Below, in pieces: positions 17,445-26,206 of a DNA stretch of 64,000 nucleotides (the stretch's first letter is position 1; each line of letters opens with the position of its first letter). Where the stretch lies: contig CADEHE010000011.1 in assembly GCA_902826775.1 (NCBI GenBank), forward strand, positions 1 through 64,000, in the 5' to 3' direction. Made by a program: the position numbers and the translations under genes. Below the pieces are notes generated by a model, which had not been told where the DNA came from, made no database searches, and was given only the letters and a program-made list of their open reading frames with translations. This stretch comes from an uncultured Pseudomonadota bacterium (GTDB lineage: Bacteria; Pseudomonadota; Gammaproteobacteria; Burkholderiales; JALYOK01).

Positions 17445-19070
17445 TTATGCATGAATGTCAACGTCTTTGGTTTCGCGCAGGTACAGCGCGCCCACTGCCA
17501 CGCTGAGAAGGATAATCACGACCGTGTACCAAAGCCCAAAATAGATGTCGCCGCGCCACGCGATCATCGCGAACGCCGCTGCCGGCATCATACCGCCCAA
17601 CCAGCCGGTGCCGATGTGATAGGGCAGCGACAGCGACGAATAGCGAATTCGCGTCGGAAACAGCTCCACCAGCGTGGCTGCGGCCGGACCGTAAGTCATG
17701 GTCGAGAACACCACCATGACGAAGATCAACAGCACGATCATGGGTTTATTAATTTGCGCGGGATCGGCTTTGCTGGGGTAGCCGGCCGCCTCCAGCGCTG
17801 CGGTTAGCTCAGTGGCGAAGCGCTTGTTGCTGGCTTCGGCGGCTTCCTTCGACAGGCCGACCGCGTCATAGGATTGAACTTGCACGGTGCCGATTTTGAT
17901 TGTTGCGAGGCTGCCGGGCGCCGCCGCCTCGTTCGCATAATTGACGCCGGCGGCGACCAGCTTGGCTTTGGCAATGTCGCAAGACGAGGTGAACTTCTTG
18001 GTGCCGGTTAGATTGAACTGAAAGTGGCACTGCGACGGATCGGCGCTTACCACCACCGGCGCGTTGCGCAGCGCACGTTCCAATGCTGGATTGGCAAAGT
18101 GCGTCAGCGCCTTAAAAATCGGGAAGAATGTGGCCGCCGCCAAGAGCAGACCGGTGATGATGATCTTCTTGCGGCCGATGCGGTCGGAAAGCGCGCCAAA
18201 CACCACGTACAGCGGGGTGCCGAGCGCCAAAGCGACGACGACGAGAATATTCGTGGTCTTCGCGTCAACTTTGAGCACTTGCGTGAGGAACAACATCACG
18301 TAAAACTGCGCCGTGTACCACAGGACGGTAAAGCCGGCGATCAGTCCGAACAGCGCGATCAGCACCAGTCTAACGTTGCCCCAGCGCGTAAAGGCTTCCG
18401 TGAGCGGTGCATGCGAAAGCTTGCCGGCGGCTTTCATTTTGGCGAAAGCAGGGGATTCTTGCATCGACAACCGCACCCACACCGACAGCGCCAACAGGAA
18501 AATCGACAGCAAGAACGGCAAGCGCCAGCCCCACTGAGCGAAGGCAGCCTCTCCTACCGCTGTGCGGCAAGCGAGCACCACCAGCAACGACATCAACAGC
18601 CCGAGCGTGCCGGTCGTTTGTATCCAGCTAGTGAACTCGCCGCGCCGCCGGTGCGGCGCATTCTCTGCCACGTATACCGCCGCACCGCCGTACTCGCCGC
18701 CAACCGCCAGACCCTGCAACAAGCGCAAGCCAAGCAGCGCAAGCGGGGCGGCAATGCCGATGACATCATAGCTTGGCAGCAGCCCGACGAGAAAAGTGGC
18801 TGTACCCATGATGACAATGGTCGCAAGAAAGGTGTACTTGCGCCCGATCAAATCGCCCAAGCGCCCGAATACCAAAGCCCCGAATGGGCGAACGATGAAA
18901 CCGGCGGAGAAAGCGAGCAAGGCGAAAATGAGTCCTGCGGTCGGCCCCGCTTTCGCAAAAAACTGCCCGGCCAGCACCGGTGCCAGTGCACCGAATAGCA
19001 TGAAGTCGTACCACTCGAACACAGTGCCGAGCGAGGAGGCGACCAGAACTTTGCGCTCTTGCGCGGTCAT
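17445..19070 (-). CDS. MFS transporter, metabolite:H+ symporter (MHS) type
   Basis: This 541-residue inner-membrane carrier has the MHS signatures SSLGTVFEWYDFMLFG at the N-terminus, RPFGALVFGRLGDLIGRKYTF in the first loop and LRLLQGLAVGGEYGGAAVYV. The family moves small organic acids with protons. A soluble insert of about 110 residues sits in the second half (two cysteines, QCHFQFNLTGTKKF and SSCDIAKAK), probably periplasmic. I chose the ATG before TAQERKV because the longer frame adds 58 Arg/Ala-rich residues. The amidohydrolase gene upstream is about 100 bp away, so a shared transcript is plausible. Confidence 0.85.
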   Translation of the reverse strand: MTAQERKVLVASSLGTVFEWYDFMLFGALAPVLAGQFFAKAGPTAGLIFALLAFSAGFIVRPFGALVFGRLGDLIGRKYTFLATIVIMGTATFLVGLLPSYDVIGIAAPLALLGLRLLQGLAVGGEYGGAAVYVAENAPHRRRGEFTSWIQTTGTLGLLMSLLVVLACRTAVGEAAFAQWGWRLPFLLSIFLLALSVWVRLSMQESPAFAKMKAAGKLSHAPLTEAFTRWGNVRLVLIALFGLIAGFTVLWYTAQFYVMLFLTQVLKVDAKTTNILVVVALALGTPLYVVFGALSDRIGRKKIIITGLLLAAATFFPIFKALTHFANPALERALRNAPVVVSADPSQCHFQFNLTGTKKFTSSCDIAKAKLVAAGVNYANEAAAPGSLATIKIGTVQVQSYDAVGLSKEAAEASNKRFATELTAALEAAGYPSKADPAQINKPMIVLLIFVMVVFSTMTYGPAAATLVELFPTRIRYSSLSLPYHIGTGWLGGMMPAAAFAMIAWRGDIYFGLWYTVVIILLSVAVGALYLRETKDVDIHA

Positions 19071-19173
19071 GCACCACCCGTCGGTAAGCTCATGTTGCCT
19101 CGTATAAGGACCGCCCCACGCTCGATCGGCTAACTTTTCGGCGCGGCGTGAGCGCGCCGCTGCACAAACTGGC

Positions 19174-20850
19174 TTATGACGCGAATTCGCGCAACACCTT
19201 GCCCGGTCGACCGGCTGCGCTGCGCACGCCGTGCGCGTCGGCAATCAACGTCCCATTGACCCAGACGCCATGCACGCCCTTTGCCTTGGTTAACAGACGC
19301 GATCCGCCTCCGGGCAGGTCATAGTGGCGCTGCGCGCCGCTGCGGCCGACCGTGGCCGGATCGAACAGCAGCAAGTCGGCGTGCGCGCCCTCGCGCAGTA
19401 CGCCTCGATCTTGGATGCCGAACAATTGGGCCTGTTCGCTGGTGAGTTTCTGCACCGCGCGCTCAAGCGGCATGAGCGCCTTCTCGCGCACCCAATGGCC
19501 GAGCAAATGCAGCCCGAAGCCGGCGTCGCAGAAGAACGTGAGGTGAGCGCCTGCGTCCGATAGCGACACGATGCTGGCAGGATGAGTCAACAAGCGCGCG
19601 ACCTGATCTTCATCCGAGTTGAGCAGCACCGCAGTGAAAACCGTGTCGAGGTCTTCAGCGAGCGCGAGATCGAGCAAGAAGTCGAGCGGATGCTTGCCCG
19701 CGGCGGCGGCGAGCTGCGCCACGCTCTTGTTCTCGTAGGCTTTGTGAGGAGCCTGTTTGGTAATGATGACTTCAACCTTGTCCCAATCGCCGGAGAAGAT
19801 GCGGCGCACCGGTATCGCTAACTCGTCTTTCACCGTTTGGCGGAACTGCGCGTCGGCGTACAACGCGCGCGCGCCTTCGCCGCGCACCTCGATCGCCGGG
19901 CGCCACGAACGCAAGCCTTCGAATACATAGGGCTCGCGCATGTTGAACTCAAACTTGAGCTGGCAGCACGAAACTGCCCCGTACATCGGCAAGCCGCGCG
20001 CGCGCCCTTCGGCGACGCCGAGCATGTCGTTCCACGCCGCTTCCGGCACACCCGGGTTGTACAGAATCGCCGCGGCCAAGAACGGCCGCTTGGCGCTTGC
20101 GGCCAGCGCTTGCAACCAAGCCGGCTTCGTATCAGCGGCCTTGGTCATCATGTAGACGCCGCGCCCGGCTTCGGCCAGCGTTGCGACCAGGGCGTGGAAC
20201 TCCTCGTCAGTGGCGAGCCGCGAGGGCATCGGCACACCGCCGTCACCGTTGTGCTGATACGAAGTCGTCGAAGATAAGCCCACGGCACCCGCGCGCAAGC
20301 CATCGGCGACGATGCGCCGCATCTGCTCGATCTCTTCGGCGCCGGCTGCTCGCTTGGAGGCTTCGGCGCCCATTACCCAAGTGCGCACCGATGAATGGCC
20401 GATGAAGGCCGCGATGTTCGGCCCGACGCCGGCGCGCTCCAGGAAGTCGAGATACTGCGGAAACGTTTCAAACTGCCAATTCACGCCGGCGCGCAAGCTC
20501 TCCAGCGGCATGCCCTCGACGTAGGTGAGGTTGCGCAGGTTCAGGTCGCGATCGGCCGGACGGCAAGGTGCGATGGTAAAGCCGCAATTGCCCATGATGG
20601 CCGTGGTGACGCCTAACTCGGGCGAAGGCGAAGCCAGCGGGTCCCAAGTAATTTGCGCGTCGTAGTGCGTATGACTGTCGATGATGCCTGGCATCAGCGC
20701 CAGGCCGTCGGCGTGGATGGTTGCTTGCGCCGGGCCCGGATCTCGACCAATCGCCGCGATGCGTCCGCCAGAAACGGCAAGACTGGAAACAGACGGTGCG
20801 TTGCCCAAGCCGTCATAGAGTTTCGCGTTCTTGATCACCAGGTCAAACAT
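19174..20850 (-). CDS. D-aminoacylase / N-acyl-D-amino-acid deacylase-type amidohydrolase
   Basis: This 558-residue amidohydrolase-superfamily enzyme has an N-terminal MFDLVIKNAKLYDGLG with LALMPGIIDSHTHYDAQITWDP, giving the HxH metal ligands. GHSSVRTWVMGAE and a long Ala-rich middle follow, then LSDAGAHLTFFCDAGFG and a C-terminal beta segment (GVHGVWVNGTLIADAHG). This is the pattern of D-aminoacylases, dihydropyrimidinase-like and N-acyl-D-glutamate deacylases, which hydrolyse an amide bond using zinc. The exact substrate is open. Its neighbours (transporter, SDR, CMD protein) suggest uptake and breakdown of one amide-containing compound. Confidence 0.85.
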   Translation of the reverse strand: MFDLVIKNAKLYDGLGNAPSVSSLAVSGGRIAAIGRDPGPAQATIHADGLALMPGIIDSHTHYDAQITWDPLASPSPELGVTTAIMGNCGFTIAPCRPADRDLNLRNLTYVEGMPLESLRAGVNWQFETFPQYLDFLERAGVGPNIAAFIGHSSVRTWVMGAEASKRAAGAEEIEQMRRIVADGLRAGAVGLSSTTSYQHNGDGGVPMPSRLATDEEFHALVATLAEAGRGVYMMTKAADTKPAWLQALAASAKRPFLAAAILYNPGVPEAAWNDMLGVAEGRARGLPMYGAVSCCQLKFEFNMREPYVFEGLRSWRPAIEVRGEGARALYADAQFRQTVKDELAIPVRRIFSGDWDKVEVIITKQAPHKAYENKSVAQLAAAAGKHPLDFLLDLALAEDLDTVFTAVLLNSDEDQVARLLTHPASIVSLSDAGAHLTFFCDAGFGLHLLGHWVREKALMPLERAVQKLTSEQAQLFGIQDRGVLREGAHADLLLFDPATVGRSGAQRHYDLPGGGSRLLTKAKGVHGVWVNGTLIADAHGVRSAAGRPGKVLREFAS

Positions 20851-20908
20851 GGGCGCCTCTGCTGTTATCGTTGCGACATCGGTGCGAAAGCTATGTTATC
20901 AGAGCGGG

Positions 20909-22015
20909 TTACGCCGCCGCGCGCGCCACTGCCGCCGCGGCTTTTGTGACCAGTGCAATGCCTTGCTCCAGCACGCTCCGGCGCCAATCCGGCGAAGCCG
21001 GGCAGAGCAACTCCTTCAGCCGTGCCTTGGCTCGCAGCGTGCCGGGATGGTTCGGTTTGCCCCAGAAATGAGCCTGGTTTTCGGCGCGCAAGCCGGCAAT
21101 GGTGCGCAAGATGTTGTAAGCGCCGAACTCTGCGTAAGCGAACAAATAATCGCGCTCGCGCTGCGAGGCGATGCACCATTGGCCGAAGCCCCCGCGCGTT
21201 GCGTAGGCGACGCCTTGGCCGTCGCGTGCGACGTTGCTTTCGAACGCATCGGCGCCGAACCAATCGGCAAGCCGTTGGCGCTGCAGCTCGGTTAATGGGT
21301 AGTCGCACAGCAATTTGTGGCTGCCCCATTTGCCCAGGCCGGAGTGCAGATCGATATGCATCACGCTGCGGCTCGCGCCAAGCCAGCGGTTGAAATGCTG
21401 CTCTAGGATCACTTTCGTTTGCGATGCCGCAGCTCCGCCGTAGAACAGCCCGCGCGAAAACTCAAACTGGCCTCCGGCGATCGCATTCTTCAGCGCGGGC
21501 AGGCCAACGCGCGCGATGCGCGTGGCCGCTTGCAGCATGAACGCGTCCCAATGGTGCGGCGGCCATTGCGGATTGAGAAAGCGATCCAGCTCGGCATAAC
21601 CCGGCGGACTGCCGCGGTAAGCCTCGTGCTCAAGCAAAAAATTGCGATTCAGATCGATGTTGGCTGCGTCGGCGCGCCGCAGCCAAGCGAATCCGTAGGG
21701 ATTGAGTGCGTGCAAGAAAACGCAACGCAGGCCCGGCGCTGCGTCGGGATGATCGATCCATTGTTGCATCACGGCGCACTGCAACGCCGAGCCGAAGAAA
21801 GCTTCGACACCATGCAAGCCGCTGGAAACAACTAAGCAGGCGGAGGCATTCGAGTCAAAGTTGCCGGCCACATCGATGCTAAGTTCTTCACCCGCCGGGC
21901 CGCGCGCTGCAATCGGCACTGCTTCGGTTTGCCACTGCAGGCATTGCGCGAGCGCGCGAAACCGCTCGCGTGCCGCGCTATACGTCTCAGCGAAGAACGG
22001 CGCTGCGCTTAGCAC
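20909..22015 (-). CDS. DUF2817 zinc-carboxypeptidase-like protein
   Basis: This 368-residue protein has LHGVEAFFGSALQ, a NIDLNRNF segment and a later HIDLHSGLGKWG, the DUF2817 pattern in which H..E and H provide the zinc site of an M14-like carboxypeptidase fold. The start is a GTG; no clear ribosome-binding site was found. It precedes the amidohydrolase gene by 58 bp on the same strand. Peptide or amide hydrolysis in the cytoplasm is the most likely activity, but DUF2817 members are poorly characterised. Confidence 0.75.
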   Translation of the reverse strand: MLSAAPFFAETYSAARERFRALAQCLQWQTEAVPIAARGPAGEELSIDVAGNFDSNASACLVVSSGLHGVEAFFGSALQCAVMQQWIDHPDAAPGLRCVFLHALNPYGFAWLRRADAANIDLNRNFLLEHEAYRGSPPGYAELDRFLNPQWPPHHWDAFMLQAATRIARVGLPALKNAIAGGQFEFSRGLFYGGAAASQTKVILEQHFNRWLGASRSVMHIDLHSGLGKWGSHKLLCDYPLTELQRQRLADWFGADAFESNVARDGQGVAYATRGGFGQWCIASQRERDYLFAYAEFGAYNILRTIAGLRAENQAHFWGKPNHPGTLRAKARLKELLCPASPDWRRSVLEQGIALVTKAAAAVARAAA

Positions 22016-22042
22016 GATCGTTGTCGCGGCCAGCGCGTTGGC

Positions 22043-22486
22043 TTACTGCTTATCGGCACACTGCGCGATGGCACGCCAGAATGCGTCCCCGCTGCCTTTG
22101 TAGGTGAAACCCTGCACGCCCTCGGCGGCTATCCAAGTTTCGAGGCGGCGCTCATCTTGCGAACCGAGACCGGTGCTGCGCAGTTCACGCAGGGCGTGGC
22201 AAGCCGCTTGCACCTCGTCCACCGTTGGCACACTCAAATGCGCGCATTCCTTGCGTTGCACGAAGCGCTGTTGCAGCGGCTCGAGCGCGGCGTAGCGTTT
22301 GCCGTAGTAAATCGTCGGGGGGCCGTAGGGCAGCCAACTCGCTAGCGCGTAAGCATCATAGGTTTCACCGCTTTCCTCCTTCACGGTGATGCTTTTGCCT
22401 GAAAAGGGGTGCGGCGCCAAGCACTCTGCGCCGGCGACAACGGGAACGAACGCGGCCAGAACGATAAGGGCTAGTTTGCGTGACAA
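22043..22486 (-). CDS. Exported protein of unknown function
   Basis: From a TTG codon the product has 147 residues, with a signal peptide (SRKLALIVLAAFVPVVAGA, cleaved before ECLAPHP). The mature domain holds four cysteines (C-LAPHPF, KECAH, AACHAL, QCADK), likely as disulfides. The frame extends further upstream over the pfkB-family kinase end, but that extension is Arg/Cys-rich and unlike a coding start. No ATG fits, so the start is uncertain. It lies 22 bp after the kinase stop and 27 bp before the DUF2817 gene. I do not recognise the family. Confidence 0.55.
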   Translation of the reverse strand: MSRKLALIVLAAFVPVVAGAECLAPHPFSGKSITVKEESGETYDAYALASWLPYGPPTIYYGKRYAALEPLQQRFVQRKECAHLSVPTVDEVQAACHALRELRSTGLGSQDERRLETWIAAEGVQGFTYKGSGDAFWRAIAQCADKQ

Positions 22487-22508
22487 GGCGTGCCCCGAGC
22501 GCAGGATG

Positions 22509-23456
22509 CTAGCTGTCGAGCAGCGAGCGCACCGCTGCTGCCGTCGGCAGCGGCGCAACCGCGCCGTATCCGGTCGTGGCAAGCGCTGCCGCCGCGTTGG
22601 CGTAGCGCAGCGCCGCGGCAAGCTCGTCGCCGCGCGCCAAGCGCGCCATCAGCGCTCCGGCGAAACAATCGCCCGCGCCGGTGGCGTCGACACAATCGAC
22701 TTGGTGTCCGGCGACAACTTCTTGGCGCGCGCCGTCGCTGGCAAGCGCGCCCGCCGCGCCGAGCTTGAGCACCACGGTGCGCGCGCCGCGCGCGTGCACC
22801 CAGTGGAGAATCGCTGCCGCCTGCGTGGAGCCGGTGAGAAACTCGCCGTCCTCCACGCTCAGCAGAAACACATCGCTCATGGCCAAGGTCGCAGTGATAA
22901 CGGCGCGCGCCCGCGCCAGCGGCCACAAGCGCGGGCGCAGATTGGCGTCGTAAACGAATCGCGCACCGGCGCCCTTGGCGATATCGATGGCGGCAAACAC
23001 ACTATCGCAAGCGGTGTCGCTGATCGCTTGTGAAATGCCGGAAGCGTGGAAAAAGCGCGCCTCGCGCAGCAATGCTTGCGGCAGGTGTTGCGGCTGCATG
23101 CGGCTGGCGGCAGAGCCCTGGCGCAGGTAGCTGAACGTGTGACCGCCGGCGCCGTGCGTGATGAAGTACACCGCTGTGTGCGCTTCGGAGTCGAGGCTGA
23201 CGCCGCTGGTGTCGACGTGTTCCTCGCGCCACAGATTGAGGAACTGACGCCCGAATTCATCGTCGCCGAGTCGCGTAACGTAGCCGACTTGCGCGCCTTG
23301 CCGCGCCGCGGCGATGGCGCAGTTAGATGTATCGCCGCCGAAGCCCTGCAGGAAGCGCCGGCCTTCGCCGGGGATTTGACTGAACTCGTACATCGGCTCG
23401 CCCAGCGAGACAATATCGAAGCGCTTCGATTTCATAGTTGCATCGAGCGGTTGCAT
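22509..23456 (-). CDS. kdgK: PfkB-family sugar kinase, probable 2-keto-3-deoxygluconate kinase
   Basis: This 315-residue ribokinase-fold enzyme shows the two PfkB signatures, GGDTSNCAIAAARQGAQVG near residue 40 and DATGAGDCFAGALMARLA near 260, whose Asp is the catalytic base. The N-terminus (VSLGEPMYEFSQI) and the spacing fit KDG kinases, which make KDPG from 2-keto-3-deoxygluconate. The aldolase gene for KDPG starts 18 bp upstream on the same strand, so both would form the lower Entner-Doudoroff or uronate branch. A start at an ATG 7 codons later is also possible. Confidence 0.85.
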   Translation of the reverse strand: MQPLDATMKSKRFDIVSLGEPMYEFSQIPGEGRRFLQGFGGDTSNCAIAAARQGAQVGYVTRLGDDEFGRQFLNLWREEHVDTSGVSLDSEAHTAVYFITHGAGGHTFSYLRQGSAASRMQPQHLPQALLREARFFHASGISQAISDTACDSVFAAIDIAKGAGARFVYDANLRPRLWPLARARAVITATLAMSDVFLLSVEDGEFLTGSTQAAAILHWVHARGARTVVLKLGAAGALASDGARQEVVAGHQVDCVDATGAGDCFAGALMARLARGDELAAALRYANAAAALATTGYGAVAPLPTAAAVRSLLDS

Positions 23457-23473
23457 GGCTACCGGCTATGGCG

Positions 23474-24121
23474 CTAAGCGCGCGTGATGCCGCGCGCCGC
23501 GTCGAGAAATTGGCGCGCATGCGCCACGACCAAGGCGCGGTCTCCGCGCGCAAGCGCATTGGCGTCGATGATATTGTTGCCGATGCCGACCGCGGCTGCG
23601 CCGGCGGCGAAATAGTCGGCCATGTTGTCCAGCGTTACGCCGCCGGTCGGACACATCGGAATATGCGGATACACGGTGCGCATGGCGGCCAAGTGCTTGG
23701 GCCCGCCGGTGGAGGCGGGGAACACTTTCACTATGTCCGCGCCCGCGCGATGCGCAGCGAGTACTTCGCTCGGCGTGAAGCCGCCCATCAAACACGGCCG
23801 GTGCGCGGCATGCGCCAGCTCAGCCAGGCCCGGTACGAACCCGGGGGAAACGAAGTAATCCGCTCCCGCGCGCAAACAGGCGCGCGCCATGTCGACATCC
23901 AGCACCGTGCCGGCGCCGACTAGAAAGGTCGACGGACCGTGCCGCCGCAAGTCGCCGATGAGCGATACCGCATCGGGCGTCGTCATGGTGACTTCGATGG
24001 TGGCGAAACCCGCAGCCAGCAGGCAGTCAATGGCCGATTCGGCATCCGCGCGGCTAGCGAAGCGCAACACGGGAATGATGCGCGCGGCAAGCAACTGTTC
24101 CGAGACCACCTTGGCGCTCAC
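23474..24121 (-). CDS. eda: KHG/KDPG aldolase
   Basis: This 215-residue class I aldolase cleaves 2-keto-3-deoxy-6-phosphogluconate to pyruvate and glyceraldehyde 3-phosphate. Motifs include IIPVLRFASRADAE, GFATIEVTMTTPDA (with the catalytic Glu), VGAGTVLD, YFVSPGFVPGLA and VKVFPASTGGPKHL, in which the Schiff-base lysine lies, and PTGGVTLDNM. The start is a GTG with AGGAG 6 bp upstream. It overlaps in function with the kinase gene downstream. It is divergent from the DUF2238 gene. Confidence 0.9.
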   Translation of the reverse strand: MSAKVVSEQLLAARIIPVLRFASRADAESAIDCLLAAGFATIEVTMTTPDAVSLIGDLRRHGPSTFLVGAGTVLDVDMARACLRAGADYFVSPGFVPGLAELAHAAHRPCLMGGFTPSEVLAAHRAGADIVKVFPASTGGPKHLAAMRTVYPHIPMCPTGGVTLDNMADYFAAGAAAVGIGNNIIDANALARGDRALVVAHARQFLDAARGITRA

Positions 24122-24231
24122 GGTCGGCTCCTGATTGGCTCAATGGCGGCGCAATGTCGACTCATTGTCGATGCCTGGCTTCCAGTGCAAAATGGGATGA
24201 TATATCAGCGCTGCGACAGAGAACCAACAAC

Positions 24232-24942
24232 ATGAGCCACGGCCGTTTCCTCACACTGCTTGCAGGGCTGCTGGCGATTCAGTTCCTGGCACTGGGAATA
24301 AGCCCGATCGATCGCCACGATTGGCTGCTGGAAAACGCGTTGGTGATTTCGTTTGTGGTGGTACTGGCGCTCACCTACCGCAAGTTCAAGCTTTCGCGCA
24401 TTAGCTATTTTTTGATTTTTGTGTTCCTCTCGCTGCATGAAATCGGCTCGCACTATACCTATTCGCTGGTTCCCTACGACCGCTGGTTCGAGGCGCTCAC
24501 TGGGCGCACGCTAAATGGCGTGTTCGGCTGGCAGCGCAACAATTTCGATCGCGTCGTGCATTTCTCCTACGGACTTTTGCTCGCCTACCCGATCCGCGAG
24601 ATTTTCTTGCGCGTGGCGAATGTGCGCGGGTTTTGGGGTTACTTTCTGCCGCTCGACCTGACTATGTCGACCTCGATGATTTACGAGCTGATCGAATGGG
24701 CGGCGGCGGCATTCTTCGGCGGTGAGTTGGGCGCCGCGTATCTCGGCACGCAGGGCGATGTGTGGGACGCGCATAAAGACATGGCACTCGCCAGCCTTGG
24801 CGGCGTTGTCGCGATGCTGATTACCGCGGCGATCAACAGCCGCCTGCAACGCGATTTCGCGCAAGAATGGATTGATAGTTTGCGCGTAAAGGATCATCGT
24901 CCTTACGGCGAAGACGAAGTGCGCCGCATGTTGAAAGCGTAA
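24232..24942 (+). CDS. DUF2238 (YjdF-like) membrane protein
   Basis: This 236-residue integral membrane protein has about six helices. It contains LHEIGSHYTYSLVPYD, FDRVVHFSYGLLLAYP and YELIEWAAAAFFGGELG...GTQGDVWDAHKDM, the conserved charged motifs of the DUF2238/YjdF family. The acidic and histidine residues inside the membrane region are conserved in family members, but the activity is unknown. I used the ATG before SHGRFLTLL; the frame upstream is not family-like. Its promoter must lie in the 110-bp gap shared with the divergent eda gene. Confidence 0.8.
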   Translation: MSHGRFLTLLAGLLAIQFLALGISPIDRHDWLLENALVISFVVVLALTYRKFKLSRISYFLIFVFLSLHEIGSHYTYSLVPYDRWFEALTGRTLNGVFGWQRNNFDRVVHFSYGLLLAYPIREIFLRVANVRGFWGYFLPLDLTMSTSMIYELIEWAAAAFFGGELGAAYLGTQGDVWDAHKDMALASLGGVVAMLITAAINSRLQRDFAQEWIDSLRVKDHRPYGEDEVRRMLKA

Positions 24943-25033
24943 TAGTGAACAGACATACAGTCATAAGCATATGTTTGAATCAAAAACACAGAGCGAGTAA
25001 CAGATATATCCATATGAGGGTATAGGAGAAACC

Positions 25034-26035
25034 GTGAACCTAATTCAATATCAAGATAACCAAGGCGCGCGCAAAGTCGGCATGGTGGCCCCGGGCGGCG
25101 AGACGGTGCGCGCTATCATCGGCGTGGCAAGCGTGTATGAACTGGTGCAGGACGCGATCAAGAAGAAAACTAATCTCGAAGCGGTCACGATCTCGCGCCT
25201 GTCGTTCCAAAGTATCGACTACGACGAACTCATTGCGCAAAAACGTTTGCTGCCGCCGCTGGATCATCCGGACCCGGCGCGCTGCCTGATTACCGGCACC
25301 GGCCTCTCGCACCTCGGCAGCGCCGCGGCGCGCGATTCGATGCACGCAAAGATTCAGAAGGCCGAGAGCGAACTGACCGACTCGATGAAGATGTTCAAGT
25401 GGGGCATCGAAGGCGGCAAACCCCCGGCTGGGCAAATCGGCGTGCAGCCCGAGTGGTTTTACAAGGGCGATGGCCGCTGCGCCGTCGCGCCCGAGCACGC
25501 GCTCGAATTGCCGCCTTATGCAAACGATGGCGGCGACGAAGTCGAAGTCGTCGGCCTATATGTGATCGGCCCGGACGGCGCCGTCTACCGCGTTGGCTTC
25601 GCGCTCGGCAACGAATACGCCGATCACGTCATGGAGCGCAAGAATTACCTGTATCTCGCGCATTCGAAATTACGCCAATGCGCCTACGGCCCAGAATTGC
25701 TGGTCGGCGCGCTGCCCAACTCGGTGAGCGGCCATGCGCGCCTGCTGCGCGAGGGCAAAACGGTGTGGGAAAGCGACTGGCTTTCCGGCGACGACAACAT
25801 GGCGCACTCGATTGCCAACCTCGAGCATCATCACTTCAAGTACGCCGACTTTCACCGGCCCGGCGACGTGCACGTGCATTTCTTCGGCGCGGCCACCGGC
25901 AGCTTCACGCAAGGCGTGAAGACTGAGTTGGGGGATACGTTCGAGATTTCTGCCGAAGCGTTCGGCAAGCCGTTGCGGAATACGCTGGTGCGTGGGGCGG
26001 AAAAGGAAGTGCTGGTGGCTATGCGGCAGTTGTAA
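25034..26035 (+). CDS. GguC / AraD1-family protein (FAH-like fold)
   Basis: This 333-residue protein starts at a GTG behind AGGAGA (25026-25031). Motifs are LITGTGLSHLGSAAARDSMH near residue 95, EGGKPPAGQIGVQPEWFYKGDG, and a fumarylacetoacetate-hydrolase-like second half (GGDEVEVVGLYVIGPDGAVYRVGFALGNEYADH). GguC/AraD1 proteins are linked to sugar-acid breakdown, where a dehydratase or hydrolase step on a 2-keto-3-deoxy acid has been proposed. The nearby KDG kinase and aldolase genes fit such a role, but they are on the other strand. Confidence 0.8.
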   Translation: MNLIQYQDNQGARKVGMVAPGGETVRAIIGVASVYELVQDAIKKKTNLEAVTISRLSFQSIDYDELIAQKRLLPPLDHPDPARCLITGTGLSHLGSAAARDSMHAKIQKAESELTDSMKMFKWGIEGGKPPAGQIGVQPEWFYKGDGRCAVAPEHALELPPYANDGGDEVEVVGLYVIGPDGAVYRVGFALGNEYADHVMERKNYLYLAHSKLRQCAYGPELLVGALPNSVSGHARLLREGKTVWESDWLSGDDNMAHSIANLEHHHFKYADFHRPGDVHVHFFGAATGSFTQGVKTELGDTFEISAEAFGKPLRNTLVRGAEKEVLVAMRQL

Positions 26036-26206
26036 GGGCGGCTGTCGACCCCACGTCGGTCTCGTGCAATGCACAACAGAATGTCGCGTCCACTCTCACA
26101 TAGCTGACCTACGGTCGACGCCGCCGCGGCTCAAAAGCGCAAATGGCAATTTCAAAGGCACCGACCAATTGGCGGGAACTGATCGGCCTTTCCGCCTTTG
26201 GCTGCT

